Origin: Anticarsia gemmatalis
Taxonomy: Eukaryota; Arthropoda; Insecta; Lepidoptera; Erebidae
Reading direction: 5' to 3'
Assembly: GCF_050436995.1 (NCBI RefSeq)
Contig: NC_134753.1
Location: 12,028,001 to 12,092,000, forward strand
Length of the DNA stretch: 64,000 nt
A model generated the notes under the pieces. It was not told the origin of the DNA. It ran no database searches and saw only the letters and a program-made list of their open reading frames with translations. The translations under genes and the position numbers were made by a program. This document shows, one piece after another, positions 24,219-35,944 of this stretch (position 1 is the first letter of the stretch; every line of letters begins with the position of its first letter).

Positions 24219-24349
24219 CCACGTGTGCTGGCTCACTGTCACACTGTCGCGTATCACGTATCGCGTGTCACGCACGCGCACGTACACGTACACGTGCACG
24301 CGCACGCACTAACATACACGCACACGCTCGCGTGACGTCAGCACACGTG
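24219..24349. promoter_or_regulatory. E-box/CRE cluster in an alternating purine-pyrimidine tract
   Basis: CACGTG occurs at 24220-24225, 24291-24296 and 24344-24349. A perfect CRE, TGACGTCA, lies at 24333-24340. Between them runs alternating CGCA/CGTA sequence with Z-DNA potential. No gene start is evident nearby, so function is unproven. Confidence 0.4.
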
Positions 24350-25079
24350 TGCACCGCCCACGACGCTACATTTTGTTGCAATATACAATAATTAAAATAC
24401 ATTTTTTTTCTTACATTTTCAACTTACTTAATAAATTCAGTTTGGCTTAGTCAAGCAAATAACTAGTATAATAAATTTATGTTAAAAGTTTCAGTTAAAC
24501 GTTAAGTACTTAGAAGTAGAAGTATGATTACGAATGACAAAATTTTTATAACGTGTCATTTTATAATAATAATAATAATTTAATCAAAGTTAATAAATTG
24601 TATATATAATAATATAATAGAGTAATTTAATGATTAATCGATAATGATAAGAATGAAGCATTCCTACGCGCTGATTTAATAAATTACTTTTAACTAATTT
24701 AGTATACTCGCCGAGTGGGCTTGCATAATTCTTTAGGTAAGTATGTTGGTAATGATATTTGCTATACAATAAATGTGTTTAAATTCCTTGGAATTGTTGA
24801 TAATACGCGAACATGCGTGCCGCGGGCCAACCGAACACTCCGGTCGACATCTGAAACAACATACGTTCTAACTGATTAAATATTCTAAGAGAGGCATCAC
24901 AACAAATATGATTTCATTTAAACAGCCAATGAGTTTTAGGACAGACACTGACACAGGTCCACTGTATAAAATTTTGATTGCATTTCTTATTTTATTCAGT
25001 CCGATCCATGTCAAGAACTTGAACTGAATCGAACCGATTAGGGTACGAACTACATTAGGCCAAACTATGTTTTACACTT

Positions 25080-25098
25080 TTTATTTTATTTATTTATT
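25080..25098 (-). terminator. bru3 polyadenylation signal cluster
   Basis: On the minus strand four overlapping AATAAA hexamers run from 25098 to 25080, about 400 bases after the bru3 stop codon. They are good candidates for a proximal poly(A) site. Confidence 0.55.
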
Positions 25099-25499
25099 AT
25101 ATTTTACACATTTCATCTGGATACCTTCCAGTAATGTCTAAACGCTGGTCAGAAATGTATCGAATGTGAATTGGGTAACTAGCAGATGCACGAAGTGGCA
25201 TGCCTTTTCAAAATCTATTGTCTTGTGTTATTCTCATGCGAATGGCATAAACTCCAAGGATTTTAAATTTCAAGTAATCCGTAAACATCGTATGAGAGAC
25301 AGATGGTCAAACCTCCCTCAAAAATGAAAAGCAAAACTCTAATTCCTCATCGAGGTTACTTTCTTATAGAACTACAAAATTGTGGTCTAATGTAGTTCTA
25401 TCTTAAGTGTATAACATAAATGAATGTGGAGCTTACATGGTTGTAAGTTACAATGTATCTTACAAGTGGCACGCGATGAACGCGGGACGGCGTCTAGGG

Positions 25500-28400
25500 C
25501 TAGTAAGGCCGATTGGCGTCCTTGGGCCGTTTCAGCTGAACCTTCAGCCGCTTCATGCCGATCTGGAAGCCGTTCATCGCCTGGATCGCGGCCTGTGCCG
25601 ACGTTGGGTTATCGAACGATACGAAACCTGGAATTTTTGAATGAGACAATTATTACAAGTACCATTATTCCATTGGTTTATTTTGGTGGAATTGTTACGC
25701 AAATTTAAGTGTAGAAAGTTATCCGACGGATAAAAATCAACGCTGGAAATAAGTATTCAGACGTTTTGAAGATTTCATGACAGAAACAAATTGAAGAATG
25801 ACAAAATGAAACTAAAGCTTCAGCTCGTAACGATGATAAATATCAACATACCGAAACATTTGCTCTGATTAGTAGCGCGGTCGATAAAAACTTTGCTGCT
25901 GATAACGTTGCCGAACGGCAGGAACATTTGCATCAACTCTGCGTCTCCGAACTCCTGCGGCAGGTGGTAGATGAAGAGGTTGCAGCCCTCGGGGCCAGAG
26001 ATCGAGCAGCCTGGGAACATAAGAAAATCTTTAAAGAACTCACAAATCTGCCCTTGAACAATATTGTGAAGGTTTTTGTTAAACGAGGCCCTGGTCCCTC
26101 GTCCAAGATAATTTCCAGCAACTTTTTCTTCTGAAATTCTGCAAGGTAGGCTATATGATTTGTAATGATATGACAAAATGATTGAATTCGATTTAGTCAT
26201 CTTGATGTTTTCAAAGGTTAGAAGGTAGTGATAGATGTCTTATAATTGTCCATTAGTTCAATTAGATGAATGAGTGATTCTTGTTAGTCAGAGGTAAAAA
26301 AGATGGTATGATGATATGTAGTTTCTAGCGAATTTATATCATAATGAAAACTCAGGTAAGTTTATAAATTATCTATAGCAGGAATAGCCGACCTAAATTT
26401 CTTCCAATGAATGACTAGAATTTGTATCTCCAAAAACAAATATTAATATGAACTTAACTTTAATGAATAATGATTCCATATTTGTATTTTTGAAAGCTGT
26501 GATGTCGATGGAAGTAGGTAAGTAAGCGAACACACAAAATAAGAAGACATAAGTTTATTAGATAGGTATATTACAATCACATAGAGTACACATAACATCA
26601 ACATAACATAGAACATAGATACACCAATGTGTTAACTAAGTACAGCGACAGACTTGCACGTACCATTAAACAATGCCACTGAGATATATCCCTATTTCGA
26701 TCTTACGCAAGTAATTTTACACAAGAGTGAGTGAGACAGGATTAACCATGAGCGGCATTGTTTAATTGAACAGTGTGGACGTGAGAATTTGATACAGAAG
26801 ATGTGATATTGAAGACGTGTGTCACTGTAGAAACATCGACCTAAATACACGATGTCGACATTCATAAATACGCTGTTTTCCAGCTAAGTATGGAAGAAGA
26901 AATGCAAGCGAATTCAGTTCAGGTTGTTTATGTAGGGTGACCCGATAGAGTAGAAGAAGCGTTCAGCTGGAAAACAGAAAACACATACATTCAATGAACG
27001 TATATCACAGCGGCTTCATTGAAATAACACAAAAGAGCGGTTGATGGGGGTGAATGAACTCTTGGACTGGGTTAGTTGAAGATTCAGTTGTCCTCCTCAG
27101 GGCTCCACTTACCTTCTCGTTGCGCCGGCGCAATGGTCGACATCGGCGGAGGGATCGGCTGCGGAAACTGCCCATATACCGCTGGATAAGCTGTCGAACA
27201 TTAATTTGCACATTTTCACAATGAACACCTATAGTTGCGTACATACATGCATATCATCAACAATATCATGAAGCTCAGTTATATCTAAAAAATATAATTT
27301 GCCAACATTTTATATTGATAATTATATCTTGAATTACTGGTGACATTGTAGTTCAGTAAATAAATAAACAGTCAACATCGAACACAAACTACTATATGAG
27401 TACCAAATGAGCCCAATTAGCGTGTTTTAAACATCTCATGGTACATTTTACATACGAGTACAACAATATCAGATACTGGCAAGTGATTGATCTACGCAGT
27501 TATGTTGAATTTATGAAAGAATGCCCTCGAAGCGTCTAGTTGTAAAAGAACTTTGTCTTGGATCTTATTTACCTAGGTAATCGTTCACTTTCTTTGAACA
27601 AAATCATCTAACGATGTTTTTAAATCTTAGGTGAGTAGATCAACCATTCGCAATATATGTAGACACCCGTTCCTCTTGCACATAAATATTGTAACAATAG
27701 TATCATCCAATCAAAATACACAAATTTATCTTAATACTCAATACTCATTCTATACATCGTACATTTGTGATAACAGCTGCTAGTTGTTGCTAAAGGAGAA
27801 CGAAAAATGTGGGTACTATGATAAATGCAAATTTGGAATTTACAGATTCTTAATATGACTTCCTTTAGCAACAAATGCTAATATGTAAATACAAAACTTA
27901 ACCAATAGTATGTCCAGTATATCGCAAACGGAATTTTAAAGCTTTTTAGCACATTTTGTAGCTGAAAATTGCTCTTTATAAAGCAGTTTTTATATAGCTT
28001 GAGGTTCGTAAAATTTGCTCGTAAAGTTAGCAGTTTCTTCTACTATTGGTTAAGTAAAAAGCATGTGTAGAAGCGGTGTGGGGGTTCGGGGCGGTGTTGG
28101 GCGGAATGGGGCGGGTCACTCACCGACTCCGGGGAATGGCTGCATGCCGGGGTAGGCCGCGTGCTGCAGCGCCGCCTCGCCGTTGGGCAGACCCTGGGCG
28201 GTTACTGGGACCGCTGAAATTGTTTAAATATACAATATAACATATTATGTTGACAATTAAAAGCTGATGTGTGCTGTGTTAATTATGCAGAGGCAAATCG
28301 GAATTACGTATTAAAATTCCTCATCAATGTGGCTTCATATTTTATTGTATGACTTTTGGAATGTTAAAAATATCTTACTTCCGTAAAGAATTGCATCAAA

Positions 28401-31400
28401 ACCAATCTTAATCAGAACATGTGTATTGGCATCGATCAGAAACTTAACTATCCTAAACTTTACGAGAGTATAATGAAAAAATATGGCTTTTTGATGGTAA
28501 TAGCGGAAGAAATTTACATGAGAGTACTTACGTCCAGTGAAGGTCTGGTGTATGCCGTTCGTGTAGACAGCTTCCTGCGGTGGTGGTTGTCCGTTAGCGG
28601 TCTGCGCCGCCATGTTAAAGCCTGGCATCGTTGGCGACGGCAGTGACGGCAGCGCTCCGTTCAGCGGCTGCGCTCCCCCTGTACCTATCGCTAGGCCTGA
28701 AAAGTTGTCTGCAACAAAGAAAATGATATTAATTCTACCGGAAAAAGGATTAGAGAAAGAATTGGTTCTAGTAGTCGTATCGTTAAAAAAAACAATTTTT
28801 ATTTTCAGTTCGCGAACATGGCGAGTTAAATGTAGGCCGAAATTTCAAGCAAAACATAAGTATACTTAATCTAATATATCCAATAATAATAATTCACGTA
28901 ATTTGATATTATATTCGGCAGCCGTTGCGGGCCGTTATACATTATTAAATTCAGTTCCGTTATTATGGTTTAGTGACAAATCGATGACATCACTTTTTTC
29001 TTTGCCAAATACCTAGATAGAAAAAAAAAGTTATTTGAGCAAGATAATACAAATATTGTCGTTTGCAACTGTAACTCAACTGTATGTAAATTAGACGTGA
29101 CGTCATATCAGTTAAGAGGTCGGGGTGAGGGGTGTCGTGACGTCACAATACATGTATGTCAATTTACGACTATATTTAGCTAAACTATTTATAGGAACTC
29201 TATTTAAAGCAGTCTATTATTACAGACCTTGTAATGAGCCTAATTTTAGCTAAGTAATATAGATATACCTTTGCAAACTTGTCACTGCTTCTGAATGTAT
29301 TTTTTAATTATGAAATTCAATCCAATCTCATATATTTTTGTTAACTCGACTATAAAATAGGGATATTTACCCGAAGCAGGCGGTACTACGGAGTTAGCCA
29401 TTCCGTTGAGCGCGTGAGACGCGAGCGCCGTCATGGGACTGATGTAGCCTGCCTGCGCCGTCGCTGCCACCATCAACGCTGCTTGTTGCTAGAAATAAAA
29501 AAAGACGGGGGTTACTACCAATGGCAACGTAGCACTCTCATAGCGTGGTCTACGGACTACGAGAAAATACGCGTAGGCTATGAGTGTGCTACGCGTAGGC
29601 TACGAGTATGCTACGCGCAGGCTACGAGTATGCTATGCGCAGGCTACGAGAACGCTACGCGAATGTCACGTATTGTTTTGTCGTCTAACTTATAATGAAG
29701 GTGCTAAGATCTTTTTGCCCAAAAATCACACTCTAAGATTGTTGGTAAGTAATAAAAATAATGACATTTTAATATTTAAAAACGGGTTAAAATTTAATAA
29801 ACCTTTTCAAGATGCTGTATAGAATATAATGTTATCTTAGTCTCCTATCTAAGTTACATCATAAATACCCGTTATCGTAGCAACGTAGCAACGTAGACTG
29901 CGTAGCACATGTTACATCACGACATAATTCTACACATTACACAATCCATATGTGAAACTCATAACATCATATTAACGGCTTTACAGTCGGCACTAACACT
30001 ATTGAAACTATAAACATCTTAAACTTAGTACTGTGCGGTGAGATTACGTAACGTACGAGCGAACTACGAATACAATAATAGGGTAGTTGAATATCAGACA
30101 AATCAGTTTTTATAAAATGTCAAAAGTACGTATAAAAATACCACTTAACGACGTCACAATTTCGTGGTGTGTAGTATGTTTCAGTCTTTAATAATTTTAA
30201 TTTCAATACTATTTATGAAAAATAGTTACATAGCATGAGCATTGTAGATTACCCTTTTACGAGTACAACTTCAATAATTTTCTGTTAACCCAATCTACGT
30301 CACTGTAGTATAACTAACTAACTCTAGTCATAATGTAGTTGACACTTTTACAAGAAGCCTATTCTTAAACACATTTCCGATGTCTAGAAAGTTTTTTGGG
30401 TGAATGTAAAAGTTTTGTGCGTACTAGCTTTTAGACACTACTTTGTCATTGAATTTCGGATCACGAAAATATGAACCTCAAACTTTGATATCATATTTTG
30501 TCTTGATGAGGACTTATTCTTGTCATTTTTTTAAAGAAGATTATACTATTATCAATGTCCGGATCAATCAATGGAATGTTGTAACGTTCCTCAACTTTAA
30601 GAGTCTTAAGTAAAAATCATTCTGTCTTTATCATTTTGACGTGTAACGTAGAGACAAAAATACATTCGAACATGCCTTAAAATGTAATGATTTTCCACAT
30701 TCGTTTATTTTTCTAATCTGATGCCTTATTGATTCAATGGGTATAACCTGTCCGTTGTCTGCTACTCAGTCCCTGTTTTGCATTACATAGAAGAAGTTTA
30801 TGTGTCTCCCGAGATTCAGCTCCATCAGAATTTCGGTAGACACATAAGCTTCGGTATTTATGAAGTAAACAGGTAAAGTTCAGGAGCCGGTAGCCCCGCG
30901 GTTGCAATATTGCATGCCGTACGTCTATCAATTTTCATCAACCTGTACACTGGTATTAAAACTTTCGGTTTACGAGTATACCTCGGGAAATTGTTTTTGA
31001 ATATTTTTGGAATATTGCATTTGTAGTGCCGTGTAGACCAGACCATGAACGTATAAAGTTCGATGTTTGTTGTTGCAAAACCAATGAACAATTTGTTTGA
31101 AAATTTTGAGTTTGAATATCGGTGGGTATTTAAATTTAGTAAGACAGTGGTTATAGTTTATACTTCTGGTCATTTTGTTTGATGTAAAAAACTAGTGCTC
31201 CGTTGATAGTATTAAATCATATTAAGTATTTATTATGTATGTTATTGCAATGTGCGTCTATACATTCCGCACTCAAGTAGTTTATTCGAGTTCAGTAAAG
31301 TTGCTTATATGTAGTGTATTATCGGTTTCAATTGTTAACAAGTAAGTAGTAATATATTTACCTGTTCAGTGATAACCTGGGCGTAAGTGCTGTAGGCACC

Positions 31401-31520
31401 GAACTGATTGAAGACGAAAGGATTGAGCAGACTCATGTTGCCGGCCATCTGCTGCATGCGTCGCAGTTGCCGCTCCTTCTCTGTGTCCGCAAACTTCACC
31501 ACCAGGCTCGATGACGCGCC
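25500..31520 (-). CDS. bru3: CELF/Bruno-family RNA-binding protein, C-terminal exons (bruno-3 like)
   Basis: CELF proteins bind GU-rich RNA and control alternative splicing, stability and translation. Seven exons in transcript order are in frame: 31362-31520, 29371-29488, 28532-28708, 28124-28213, 27113-27190, 25852-26010 and 25500-25627 (TAG). The first visible exon encodes the end of RRM2 (GASSSLVVKFADTEKERQLRRMQQMAG). The next ones encode the Ala/Pro/Gln-rich divergent linker (ALMVAATAQAGYISP, PVPVTAQGLPNGEAALQ, AYPAVYGQFPQP). RRM3 follows with RNP2-like NLFIYHLP and RNP1-like KCFGFVSF; the RNP1 glycine codon is split by the last intron. The protein ends KVQLKRPKDANRPY. That ending points to the CELF3-6/bruno-3 group rather than CELF1-2/aret, which end in KRSKNDSKPY. 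RRM1 and the start of RRM2 are not in the window. The exon entering at 31520 is phase 0. Confidence 0.93.
26665..26766. mobile_element. MITE with ATTAAACAATGCC ends in a bru3 intron
   Basis: The 13-base arm at 26665-26677 is perfectly complementary to 26754-26766. The 102-bp unit has a TTAA within each terminus and an interior (tatccctatttcgatcttacgc) that I associate with dispersed lepidopteran repeats. It lies between the exons at 25852-26010 and 27113-27190. Confidence 0.65.
27784..27874. repeat. 14-bp perfect inverted repeat in a bru3 intron
   Basis: TTGTTGCTAAAGGA at 27784-27797 is exactly complementary to TCCTTTAGCAACAA at 27861-27874, with a 63-base loop. It lies 250-340 bases from the exon at 28124-28213. 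Confidence 0.65.
27897..28054. repeat. 158-bp inverted-repeat unit with CTTAACCAATAGTA ends
   Basis: The 14-base arm at 27897-27910 is exactly complementary to 28041-28054. TTAA lies just inside each end, so a piggyBac-type MITE is possible (TTAA-CC start). It ends 70 bases downstream of the 5' splice site of the exon at 28124-28213, read on the minus strand. Confidence 0.65.
29568..29660. repeat. 22-bp minisatellite, CTACG-rich
   Basis: Four consecutive 22-base units start at 29568, 29590, 29612 and 29634. Each begins TACGCGYAGGCT (the fourth TATGCGC) and differs at few positions. The same CTACG vocabulary continues upstream (29530-29567) and reappears at 29876-29905. It lies in the bru3 intron between 29489 and 31361. 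Confidence 0.8.
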
Positions 31521-32099
31521 CTGCAACAATTATTAATGAACACATAAGAACTAGCGTTTTAGTGAGACTATTTCTTCAGTATATTTTTGGGCATGGCTTT
31601 AGAAGATTATTTGTGATAGTTAAAGACCTATTATGAAGAAAAATTGGGCGTTGGATAATTATATTCCATGTTACATCTATTTTTTGTCTGTAAGGTAACG
31701 TGCCATAGGAAACAATAAATAACTTAGGTTGTAGTTATCAAGGAGAGAACAAAAATAGCCTAAAAAGCAATGTTTTTACGAGATACACAATAAAATTACC
31801 GCTGACAAGCAGCTATTTGCCTGTCACCTACAATCCCTTCCCCAATAAAGTGGAAAATTAATCCCTCGTCGCGCGGCAGAGATACCGCGCTGACCTCTTT
31901 AAAAATGCAGCAACAAAGCCCTCCTGAATATTAAAACTGCAATAGCAGCCGCGTAAAGTGCTCCCCGGACTATAACAACGGCAATCCCACAAACTAGGGT
32001 ACAACAAAACGGTCGGCACAATACGCCAGCGAAACGTTGAGCGTTCGCATTCATTATGTATTTGCAGTCGGAGTACAGGCAAAAATGGGTGGGCGCGGG

Positions 32100-32420
32100 T
32101 AGGCCCGGCACGAACCGCGACGCAACAGGTCGCAGCCCCCTCGTTGCAACAAGTTATTTGGGCTCACATCCAAAAATGCATCGGCCGAGACGTTGAAGTT
32201 GGCCGGGCACGGGCCTCTCTTGCGGAAAACTGGCTTCCTTCCGAGTGCGGGCAGTAGTCGGCGCGGCCCGCCGCCGGCGCCGCGCGGTAATTGAGCGCCG
32301 ACGACCCGCGATTGTTAAGTACGCGTTAATTGTTCGCGCGTGTTTGCTAAAAGTATTTCACAGTCGAGCGCCGCCGCCGCCGAGCCGTCGAGCGTGCCCA
32401 CGCATTACATCCCAGTATTG
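32100..32420. promoter_or_regulatory. CpG-rich island in the bru3 intron
   Basis: A GC-dense block (cggcgcggcccgccgccggcgccgcgcgg at its centre) stands out from flanking AT-rich intron about 0.6-0.9 kb upstream of the exon ending at 31520. Neither strand gives a convincing coding exon. It could be an internal promoter or enhancer; the assignment is inference from composition. Confidence 0.35.
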
Positions 32421-33374
32421 AATTATTCCGTGGCCGTATTTATTTCGGTGTCGATTCCATTGTTTGATATTTTCGATTTCCGCTCTGTAAACGTTGTGGC
32501 CGTTCACTCAAAAGCTTTCAGTTTCCTTTTTTATTCGCAAATAAAGTCCTAAGTGATTTTAAAATGTTTATGCATAATAATTGTTGCTATATAAAAAGAT
32601 AAGATACTTTAGCAATTAGTTAACTAAACAGCGCGCGACGTTTACGAGTAAGCAAGTTTGTAATTTAATGGAGTTGGTTAAGTCATTAAATTATTATTAA
32701 CGTAAAAGATTAATGGTAGTATTAAGGCTCTCCGAAATTTGCTTTAGGTAACGGTTGATTAATGTCTGCTTTATGAATAAATATTTGAAAAAGTTTTGTC
32801 GTGAAGTTATTCTTTAATGTGTTATTATAATTTCCTGGATTCAGAGTTAAAACTTCGTTCGCTAATGTTCAATAACTTCGTTGTTTACTAGTGTATCGAT
32901 TTTATTAAAGCATTGTTATTTAACAACGATGATAAAAGCTGCGCCGGCGCAGAAACATAACAAACCAAAACAAAAAGAAAACAAATTCTTAAACGTGATA
33001 TAAATATTTTGTCACTATATAACTTCCCCTTATTATAATCTCCAACCTGTAAAACAATATTCCTTACTCAACTAAAACACATACAAAATACATAAGTAAC
33101 AAACCAATCACATTACGCCGTTACAGCCCTTACATATTACCTCACCTCACCTCAGTTCAAATGTCACGGCTATGAATGAACATAACCGTCGCACATCAAA
33201 TTACTGCCTAACAAATGTACCAACATTACACTCGCGTATCACTGCCGGTTGTTTTAAAATATATGTTTTACAAGCTTATTTTTAAGGGAAATCTGAGTGA
33301 GTGTGGGTTGGGATGAGAAGTTAGTGTTGTATAATTTAGTAAAGATGAAAGAATAAATGATTTATATGAATTTG

Positions 33375-33592
33375 ACTGCCTCTGTGGCGCAGTGGTTTAG
33401 TTCGCCACGCCGATACCACTGCAACGGGAGGTCGTGGGTTCGATTCCCACACGGGACAATTATTTGTGCGATCCACAAATAATTGTTTCGGGTCTGGTTG
33501 TGCTTTGTGTCCGTTGTTTGTATGTTTGTAAAAGTCCCCGCGACACAAGAGCAATTCTTAGTGCGGGAGTTGTAAAAAAAAAAGAAAAAAGA
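33375..33592 (+). mobile_element. tRNA-derived SINE with intact A and B boxes
   Basis: The head reads GCCTCTGTGGCGCAGTGG. The A box TGGCGCAGTGG is at 33385-33395 and the B box GGTTCGATTCC at 33437-33447. A tRNA-unrelated body (gggtctggttgtgctttgtgtccg) follows, with a short poly(A)-rich tail at 33572-33592. It is inserted antisense to bru3. The head lacks a proper acceptor stem with 3' end, so it is not a tRNA gene. Confidence 0.85.
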
Positions 33593-33968
33593 ATGCATTA
33601 ATTACCTATATTTATTTAACAAGGTTATGGTTTGCCCATGTCGGTATATCTTGAGTCGCTGCATATATTTGGTTGAGTATACAATTCAGTAGTTAATTCT
33701 GGAAAACTTAGCTCTTTATTCTTTAGTAGGTATACCTACATAATATCTACCTACTTAATTTTTAAATGAAAGCAGATATTTGATTTGAAAGTTTGGATAT
33801 AAAAACGCTTATAAACTAATGAATCGCAAAGAATAGAATAAACATCGAATCAATTCATCACTTCATCAAACATTTATGAGACAAAACTATCACATCACTT
33901 ATATAACTAAACTAAGAAGTACACTACAGTATGATATATGAAACTAAAATCCATACTTCCATATCCAT

Positions 33969-34000
33969 ATCCATACTAATATTATAAATGCGAAAGTAAC

Positions 34001-34065
<65 letters not shown>

Positions 34066-34390
34066 GTGTCTGTCTGTCTGTCTGTCTGCTACTCAATCAC
34101 GCCTAAACTACTGAACCAATTTGCATGAAATTTGGTATGGAGATACTTTGATACCCGAGAAAGGACATAGGCTATATATCATCACGCTACGACTAAAAGG
34201 AGCAGAGTACCAGTAAAAAATGTTACAAAAACTGGAAAAAATTTCACCCATTCTCTCTCATTGGACGCAAGCGAAGTTGCGCGGCTCAGCTTGTATCTTA
34301 TACATAGCGTATCTACTCCAAAAATCCCAAAACAAAAACCGTACCATTCCGAGAATTCATCCATAATATTACACAAGTTCCACTTTCAAA
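33969..34390 (+). mobile_element. Microsatellite-bearing dispersed repeat
   Basis: 'ccatactaatattataaatgcgaaag' followed by a tetranucleotide tract, then 'aaactactgaaccaatttgcatgaaatttggtatgg' and a decayed 'gcgaagttgcgcgg' is the standard layout of a very abundant lepidopteran repeat. No coding capacity is seen. A reversed relative is at 45350-45540. Confidence 0.65.
34001..34086 (+). repeat. (TCTG)n microsatellite
   Basis: About 21 tandem TCTG units with one interruption (tctgtgtg near 34063). It is embedded in the dispersed repeat above. Confidence 0.95.
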
Positions 34391-35944
34391 GAGCACCCCT
34401 TTAGTTCAAATAAAAGTATAGTATGTTTATAATATAGTGTGTTTATATAATATTCGGTCATGTGGAAAGATTGAGTGAAAGGCGATTAGCGGAGGATTTG
34501 CGGGGCGAGCGAAGGCGGCTTTCAATGCTATTGTTACTATATATTATTATATGTATAGAATGGGATGTGTGGATTTTTGTAGAGTATTCTTTGTTCATGT
34601 CGATGGCTAAGTCTCGTGAAGCTAGGTTAGGTTGAGATAACTTTTTTGTTTATTTGATTGATTTAATTGAAATGTTCACTAACTAAAATAATATAATTAA
34701 CTTAATTACGTCGAAACAATGTACCCCGGAAATAAGGCTAAACTACAAATGTCAAAGAAGTCAGATTTTTCTGTAACTGTCTTGTTTCCATAAATTCCAT
34801 TGTTAAGTAGTACATAATGCCTTTAGATATTTCCGAAAATCCAGCATTCAAAATATTGTAGTTATAATTTTAAAATTAGCAGCTAGATATCTGTATATTA
34901 CCTACTCAAAAAGAAACTCACGAAAGTGATTTCAATCAAAGTACAAAAAGAATCTTGTTTTATTTTTATCTTTGAATTCTAAACATGTCCAATCTCAGTT
35001 GAGTGCAAAATGTTAAAAGCGTTAAGAGTTTAATACCTTTAAATGTAGCGAAGCGCTGCAATTGTTAGAATAAGCACATTGTAGCTGCTTGAGTCTTAGT
35101 ATAATTAAATGTAAGTTTAAGACTTGCTTTATGTCTGTTTAGTATATTAAAAGTTATTTAAAAGCCTGTTTAAAGGGTATTTATGATGAAACTTGTTTTT
35201 TGCCATATGCAATTGAAAATAAACTTATGTTAAACATGTTAAAAGTGTTTAATTAGATGTCAAAATTATATGTCAGTAACGCGTTGTGAATTCCGTCATG
35301 TTGAAGTTGCGTTTCAGTTGTAAACCAGTTGCGCTGAATTTGTAACAATCAAATGCGTTTTTTTCAAATTTATGTCATGTTTAGCCACCAAATTTCTGAG
35401 TATCTGAATATTTATTTAATCGAAACCTATTGGATACTTTAGTATTTTAAACGACACCCGAAAAATTATAGTTAAAGATAAATATGATGGTGTCTTCTTT
35501 TAATATTATTGAAAGTAAAGTTGCAAATCCTTATAAAACTTTCCAGTAATTCCATTGATTTGTACTCTTTGTATAATGTGTATTTATTAGTAAGTAGGAG
35601 GCATCCTTATTCCCGTATCATGAGAAATGAGGAAAACATTCCTCGCTAATTCGCCGGGGAGTTAATTATGATAGTCGTTTGTATTGAGGAAGCCTTTGGT
35701 TTTTAATTAATACTGTTTCATTTGTATGGTTTAATGAGATCTTTTATATTATGTGGAGAGAGGGCTAATACCAGTCGTATGTAAGTCCGTTTCTAGAGAA
35801 AAACGGTTTTTACTTATACCAGTATTTTTTTTGTTGTTTTCTAGATCATTCCAGAACTCCTACGCAATATGATACTTGAAATACTAATCATTGAAAGAAT
35901 TGGCTGAACTTATTAGAAAATCTATATTGTTTATTTAGCGTTAA

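Larger units (their letters stand above)
17006..25079. other. Non-coding convergent intergenic region between Parg and bru3
   Basis: I see no exon here with splice sites and conserved protein sequence. 17006-21000 is AT-rich and nearly free of recognisable transposons. GC-rich patches occur at about 19640-19665 (CCCGGGCGG), 21300-21700, 21915-21945, 22560-22850, 23090-23170 and 24190-24350. Part of it may be an extended bru3 3' UTR, since CELF mRNAs are often long, but that is inference. Reading frames inside the GC patches are low-complexity Arg/Ser-rich and not credible genes. Confidence 0.6.

Noticed and set aside
24164..24391. Frame with RTRTRARAR and HAHA runs
   Set aside because: It is a translated CGCA/CGTA simple repeat.
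33375..33450. tRNA gene
   Set aside because: The A and B boxes are present, but the sequence continues into a SINE body and poly(A)-rich tail and the acceptor stem does not close.
34001..34086. CRISPR-like array
   Set aside because: It is a plain (TCTG)n microsatellite without spacers, in a eukaryotic genome.
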